From contig CAMOZS010000076.1 of the NCBI GenBank assembly GCA_946631075.1, positions 1-7,753 of the forward strand: a stretch of DNA of 7,753 nucleotides, given 5' to 3'. A program made the translations under genes and the position numbers. Numbering within the stretch: position 1 is the stretch's first letter; each line of letters opens with the position of its first letter. Shown in pieces: positions 4,185 through 7,753 of the stretch. The stretch is from an uncultured Bacillota bacterium (GTDB taxonomy: Bacteria > Bacillota > Clostridia > Peptostreptococcales > Anaerovoracaceae). A model generated the notes under the pieces. The model did not search any database. It was not told the DNA's origin and was given only the letters and a program-made list of their open reading frames with translations.

Positions 4185-5903
4185 CTAGAGTTCCCACTGA
4201 TGCACGTCGGTGTGCAGCAGGTGGTGAGCTTTCTCGGAATTTGGCTCGCCGAAGAACTCCTGATAGGACATGATCACTGTCGGATTCTCGTGGGAGAAAC
4301 GGATGTCCAGTGTATTGTCGATATTATAGAGTTCCTTGCCCCGGAGAGCTGCCATTTCGGTTCCGTCGTGGATCGGCTGTCCGCCGCCGCCGGCGCATCC
4401 GCCCGGACAGGCCATGACTTCAACGAAATCATAGGCAACTCCCCCGGCCTTGATGGCATTGAGCAGCTTGCGGGCATTGCCCAGACCATTGGTGATGGCA
4501 ACCCGCAGCTGGATCCCGGCCACGGTGAAGGTCGCTTCCTTCCAGCCGTCCATACCGCGGACGTTCTTGAAGGCGTTGACCGGAGGATTCTCACCTGTGA
4601 TCAGGAAGTATGCGGAACGCAGGGCCGCTTCCATAACACCGCCGGTTGCGCCGAAGATGACGCCGGCTCCGGTGCCCTCGCCGAAGAAGCTGTCAAAGGG
4701 AGCTTCCGGAAGCTGGGCAGCCTTGATGCCGTCGATGGAGATCAGCTGATCAAGCTCTCTGGTGGTCAGGACCACGTCCACATCCCGGTAGCCGGAATCG
4801 TCGAGCACATCCACGTCGCACTCATATTTCTTAGCCGTGCAAGGCATGATGGATACAGATACGATCTTGGCCGGATCCACGCCCATCTTCTCAGCGATGT
4901 AGGTCTTGCTGATGGCGCCGAACATCTGCTGAGGCGACTTGGCCGTGGACAGATTGGGGATGAATTCCGGATACTCCAGCTGTACGAAACGGAGCCAGCC
5001 CGGGCAGCAGGAAGTGAACATAGGCCAGTTGTGTTCTTCCTTTTCGCCCAGCCTTTGGATAAGCTCGCTTCCCTCCTCCATGATGGTCATGTCGGCGGAA
5101 TAGACGGTATCGAAGACATAGTCGAAGCCGATCTGCTTCAGGGCCGCGACCAGTTTGCCGGTGGTCTGCTCTACCCTGCTCATGCCGACCTTCTCGCCCC
5201 AGGCGACACGGACGGCCGGAGCGAACTGGACCATGGTGATGATCTCCGGATCCGCCAGGGCATCCAGGACCTGTTCGGTATCGTTTCTCTCGGTCAGCGC
5301 TCCCACCGGGCAGTGGGTGATGCACTGGCCGCACAGGGTACAGGTCGCCTTGTCGATCTTTACGCCATCCGTGACGCCGACCGAGGTCCGGAAGGATGAT
5401 CCCACCTTCTCCCAGACGTTCATGGTCTGGATCTTCTCGCAGACCTGGACGCAGCGCATGCAGGTGATGCACTTGGAAGCGTTGCGGATCAGCGGGAAAG
5501 AGGTGTCCCATTTATAATCGTCGCAGTTGTTCTGATAGACGGAAGTCACGACGCCCAGGTCCCTTGCGATGGTCTGGAGCATGCAGTTTCCGCTTCTGGC
5601 GCAGGTCGCGCACTGGCAGTCATGCTCCGAGAGCAAAAGCTGGACATTGATCTTTCTGGACTGACGGACTTTCGGACTGTTGGTGAGGATGACCATGCCC
5701 TCTTCGACTTCGGTATTGCAGGAGGAGACCAGCTTGTCCTTTCCCTCCAGCTCGACGACGCAGATCCGGCAGGCGCCGATCTCGTTCAGATCCTCCCAGT
5801 AGCAGAGATGAGGGATCTCCACGCCGACTGTCTTGGCCGCGTTCAGAATGGTCGTACCCTCCTGGACACTGGTTTTTCTTCCGTTGATCGTGATGTTTAC
5901 CAT
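4185..5903 (-). CDS. [FeFe]-hydrogenase catalytic subunit, modular CpI/HndD type
   Basis: Catalyses reversible H2 formation from protons using electrons passed along Fe-S clusters in the cytoplasm. The 572 residues carry the full clostridial layout: an N-terminal [2Fe-2S] domain (Cys34, 45, 48, 62), a His-Cys3 [4Fe-4S] site (His94, Cys98, 101, 107), two [4Fe-4S] ferredoxin motifs (Cys145/148/151/155 and Cys188/191/194/198), then the H-cluster domain. Its three signatures are TSCCPGW (297-303), MPCTAKKYE (353-361) and MACPGGCAGGGGQ (497-509). The ligands Cys300, 355, 499, 503 and the proton-transfer Cys299 have the same numbers as in C. pasteurianum CpI, and Glu277 and Glu280 match its proton-path glutamates. 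The ATG at 5903 overlaps the upstream stop by seven bases and has an AGGAGGGAGG site about eight bases away. Coupling to the GltD-like flavoprotein suggests an NAD(P)(H)-linked, possibly bifurcating, enzyme rather than a lone ferredoxin hydrogenase. The maturases HydE, HydF and HydG are not in the window. Confidence 0.96.
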   Translation of the reverse strand: MVNITINGRKTSVQEGTTILNAAKTVGVEIPHLCYWEDLNEIGACRICVVELEGKDKLVSSCNTEVEEGMVILTNSPKVRQSRKINVQLLLSEHDCQCATCARSGNCMLQTIARDLGVVTSVYQNNCDDYKWDTSFPLIRNASKCITCMRCVQVCEKIQTMNVWEKVGSSFRTSVGVTDGVKIDKATCTLCGQCITHCPVGALTERNDTEQVLDALADPEIITMVQFAPAVRVAWGEKVGMSRVEQTTGKLVAALKQIGFDYVFDTVYSADMTIMEEGSELIQRLGEKEEHNWPMFTSCCPGWLRFVQLEYPEFIPNLSTAKSPQQMFGAISKTYIAEKMGVDPAKIVSVSIMPCTAKKYECDVDVLDDSGYRDVDVVLTTRELDQLISIDGIKAAQLPEAPFDSFFGEGTGAGVIFGATGGVMEAALRSAYFLITGENPPVNAFKNVRGMDGWKEATFTVAGIQLRVAITNGLGNARKLLNAIKAGGVAYDFVEVMACPGGCAGGGGQPIHDGTEMAALRGKELYNIDNTLDIRFSHENPTVIMSYQEFFGEPNSEKAHHLLHTDVHQWEL

Positions 5904-7750
5904 GATGTGTGCCTCCCTCCTCTGAATGCGCCGAGGTTATTGCAATCGCATCTCAGGCAGCGTCCTGCTTCCTGAATGGCCTCTTCAAGAAGAAGGCCGT
6001 TCTCAAATCCGTCGAAGTCTCTGTTTCTCTCATCCGGATAACGGGATGTGAGCTCGGATCTTCCGCAGGGGATGTAGTCGGTCAGATCCGGATCCGGGAT
6101 GTCCAGTTCCACCTTGATCTCGTGGTTGTATCCCAGGTAGTTATCGATATTGGCCGCGGCGACCCTTCCCTGGGCGATGGCGTTGATGACCGTGGAAGGT
6201 CCGGTGACGCTGTCGCCTCCGGCAAAGACTCCTTCCATGCCCTCTACCGCCATGGACTCATCTGTGTTCAGCTTCTTCCAGAGGACGGACACGCCAGCCT
6301 TTTCGAAGACCTCGGAATCGATCTCCTGTCCGATAGCGCCGACGACGATGTCGCATTCCAGGACCTGCTCTTCCTTCTGGGCCGGGAAGGACTTGGGACG
6401 GCCGGAGGAGTCATAGGGTCCCACCTTCTGGGGCTTGACGACCAGGGCTTTGACATTGCCTTCCTCGTCGGATTCGATCCGGACCGGGGTCCGCAGTTCC
6501 AGCAGGCGGCAGCCTTCAGCGATGGCGCCGTCGATCTCCTCAGGCAGGGCGGTCATGTCGACCTTCCTTCTTCTGTAGGCGATATCTACGTGAGCCGCGC
6601 CCAGACGCATAGCCGTTCTGGCAACGTCCATAGCTACGTTTCCGCCGCCGACGACAACGACTCTCTTGTCCTTGAAGTCCGGCATCTTGTCATCGCCGAT
6701 ACCGCGGAGCATGTCGACCGCGGAGAGGACTCCGTTGCTCTCCTCACCTTCGATGCCGATCATCTTGTAGTTGTGGGCACCGATGGCGACGTATACGGCG
6801 TCGTATTCTTTCATCAGTTTATTTACGGACTCTTCTGTGTTGATGTCCGCGTTCAGTTCCACTTCCACGCCCGCGGAAAGGATGGATCTGATATCCCAGT
6901 CCAGACGGTGACGGGGCAGACGGTAGCTGGGGATGCCGTAGCGGAGCATGCCGCCCAGCTGGGCCCGGCGCTCGAAGACCTTGGTCTGATGACCCATGAG
7001 GCTCAGATAGTAAGCCGCGGTCAGGCCGGAGGGGCCTCCGCCGATGATGGCGATCTTCTTGCCTGTGGACTCCATCTTGTCCGGGATGGGAACTGTCTCG
7101 GAACAGTTGTCCACAGCGAACATCTTCAGTCCTCTGATATTGATCGAGGCGTCGAGAATGTTTCTTCTGCAGTGTCCTTCGCAGGGATGCTCGCAGATCA
7201 GCGCGCATACGGTCGGGAAGGGATTATCCTTACGGATCAGCTTGACCGCGTCATCGTAGCGGCCGGCCTTGATCAGGGAAATGTATCCCGGGATATCGAC
7301 TTCCGCCGGGCACTTGGCGACGCAGGGCACTGTATTTCTCATATCCGTCACGCTGTCGGAACAGCGGTTGTTCTCGATATGGGAAATGTAGTCCTCCTCG
7401 AAGCTGTGCAGGCTCTTCAGAACGATCTCCGCCGTTTCTGTACCTACAGCACAGTCGGAGGAATCCCGTACGGTCTCTGCTGTCTTCTGCAGCAAAGTCA
7501 GGTCATCCAGCGAGGACGGCTCATCCAGGTCCAGGATCCGCTCCAGGATCAGGATCATCTGGTTGACACCCGTTCTGCAGGGGATGCACTTACCGCAGGA
7601 CTGGGCCTGACATAACTTCAGGAAGGAACAGGTCAGATCTACCTGACACTGGCTCGGCGGGCTGGCGATGACTCTGCGCTGGATGTCTCCATACAGAGCC
7701 TCGACCTCCTTCTGGGCCTGACTCTTCTGTTTGAATTCCAATCTGCTCAT
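5897..7750 (-). CDS. NAD(P)-dependent FAD/Fe-S oxidoreductase: NuoF-type Fe-S tail fused to GltD/NfnB-like domain
   Basis: Probably the pyridine-nucleotide subunit passing electrons between NAD(P)(H) and the adjacent hydrogenase. Residues 1-125 resemble the C-terminal Fe-S domain of NuoF/HydB: SCGKCIPCRTG with Cys52, 55, 58 and a fourth ligand near Cys100. The FMN/NADH-binding part of NuoF is absent. Residues 140-215 are the GltD-type double-cluster domain (Cys143, 147, 182, 186, 190, 194; IPGYI, NPFPTVCALICEHPCEGHCRR). Then come an FAD motif IIGGGPSG (235-242), GGMLRYGIPSYRLPR (266-280), a second Rossmann motif VVVGGGNVAMD (365-375), YRRRKVDMTALPEE (392-405), often linked to NADPH use in this family, and the closing FAD motif VFAGGD (508-513). 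The tail has CLRCDC (598-603). Start MSRLEFKQ is the form I associate with this family, but its ribosome binding site lies past the window edge and the frame stays open to the last base, so the start is probable, not certain. It overlaps the hydrogenase start by seven bases. Confidence 0.88.
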   Translation of the reverse strand: MSRLEFKQKSQAQKEVEALYGDIQRRVIASPPSQCQVDLTCSFLKLCQAQSCGKCIPCRTGVNQMILILERILDLDEPSSLDDLTLLQKTAETVRDSSDCAVGTETAEIVLKSLHSFEEDYISHIENNRCSDSVTDMRNTVPCVAKCPAEVDIPGYISLIKAGRYDDAVKLIRKDNPFPTVCALICEHPCEGHCRRNILDASINIRGLKMFAVDNCSETVPIPDKMESTGKKIAIIGGGPSGLTAAYYLSLMGHQTKVFERRAQLGGMLRYGIPSYRLPRHRLDWDIRSILSAGVEVELNADINTEESVNKLMKEYDAVYVAIGAHNYKMIGIEGEESNGVLSAVDMLRGIGDDKMPDFKDKRVVVVGGGNVAMDVARTAMRLGAAHVDIAYRRRKVDMTALPEEIDGAIAEGCRLLELRTPVRIESDEEGNVKALVVKPQKVGPYDSSGRPKSFPAQKEEQVLECDIVVGAIGQEIDSEVFEKAGVSVLWKKLNTDESMAVEGMEGVFAGGDSVTGPSTVINAIAQGRVAAANIDNYLGYNHEIKVELDIPDPDLTDYIPCGRSELTSRYPDERNRDFDGFENGLLLEEAIQEAGRCLRCDCNNLGAFRGGRHTSW

Positions 7751-7753
7751 TCT

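Noticed and set aside
3871..4188. 105-codon plus-strand frame across the 40-bp units and the terminator
   Set aside because: It runs through repeat units and a strong opposite-strand terminator stem, with no start signal.
4200..5399. 399-codon plus-strand frame opposite the hydrogenase
   Set aside because: It is a shadow of the hydrogenase and has no convincing ribosome binding site or motif.
5909..7615. 568-codon plus-strand open frame opposite the flavoprotein
   Set aside because: It is antisense to a protein with unmistakable domain motifs. Long mirror frames are common in GC-rich coding DNA, and it has no recognisable motif.

Overview
Organism and character. The window looks like chromosome from a strictly anaerobic Gram-positive Firmicute, most likely of the Clostridia and possibly Lachnospiraceae. 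The clues are an [FeFe]-hydrogenase with the full clostridial domain set, strong AGGAGG-type ribosome binding sites, near-consensus sigma-A promoters, and a GltD/NfnB-like flavoprotein paired with the hydrogenase. The DNA is GC-rich with AT-rich promoters. Every convincing gene is on the minus strand, so transcription runs from high to low coordinates. The taxonomic call is inference from family resemblance; no marker gene is present.

Layout in transcription order. (1) 7750-4185: a two-gene redox operon, an NAD(P)-linked FAD/Fe-S flavoprotein followed, with a 7-nt overlap, by an [FeFe]-hydrogenase. It ends at a clear intrinsic terminator (4125-4100). (2) About 4099-3595: a roughly 500-base intergenic region without a convincing gene but with organised repeats. 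These are three units of exactly 40 bp with inverted TGACGATT arms, three degenerate 26-bp tandem repeats and a 19-bp palindrome. (3) 3594-1450: a near-consensus promoter, then a 56-residue single-span membrane protein with a TTG start, a D-serine ammonia-lyase with an unusual Cys-rich, heptad-repeat insertion, and a PaaI-type thioesterase. These are closely spaced and probably one operon. (4) 1410-1: a second promoter whose start region lies inside a 30-bp palindrome/hairpin, followed by carA and the first 63 codons of carB, which share one base in a TAATG stop/start junction.

How the genes work together. The flavoprotein and hydrogenase probably couple NAD(P)(H) and ferredoxin to proton reduction or H2 oxidation; further subunits may lie beyond the right edge. 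CarA and CarB make carbamoyl phosphate for pyrimidines and arginine. The D-serine lyase removes D-serine, giving pyruvate and ammonia. Its link to the thioesterase and membrane peptide is positional only.

The most unusual signals are the phased 40-bp inverted-arm array, the palindrome across the carA start region, and the insertion in the D-serine lyase. Long open frames on the plus strand are antisense shadows of the real genes.
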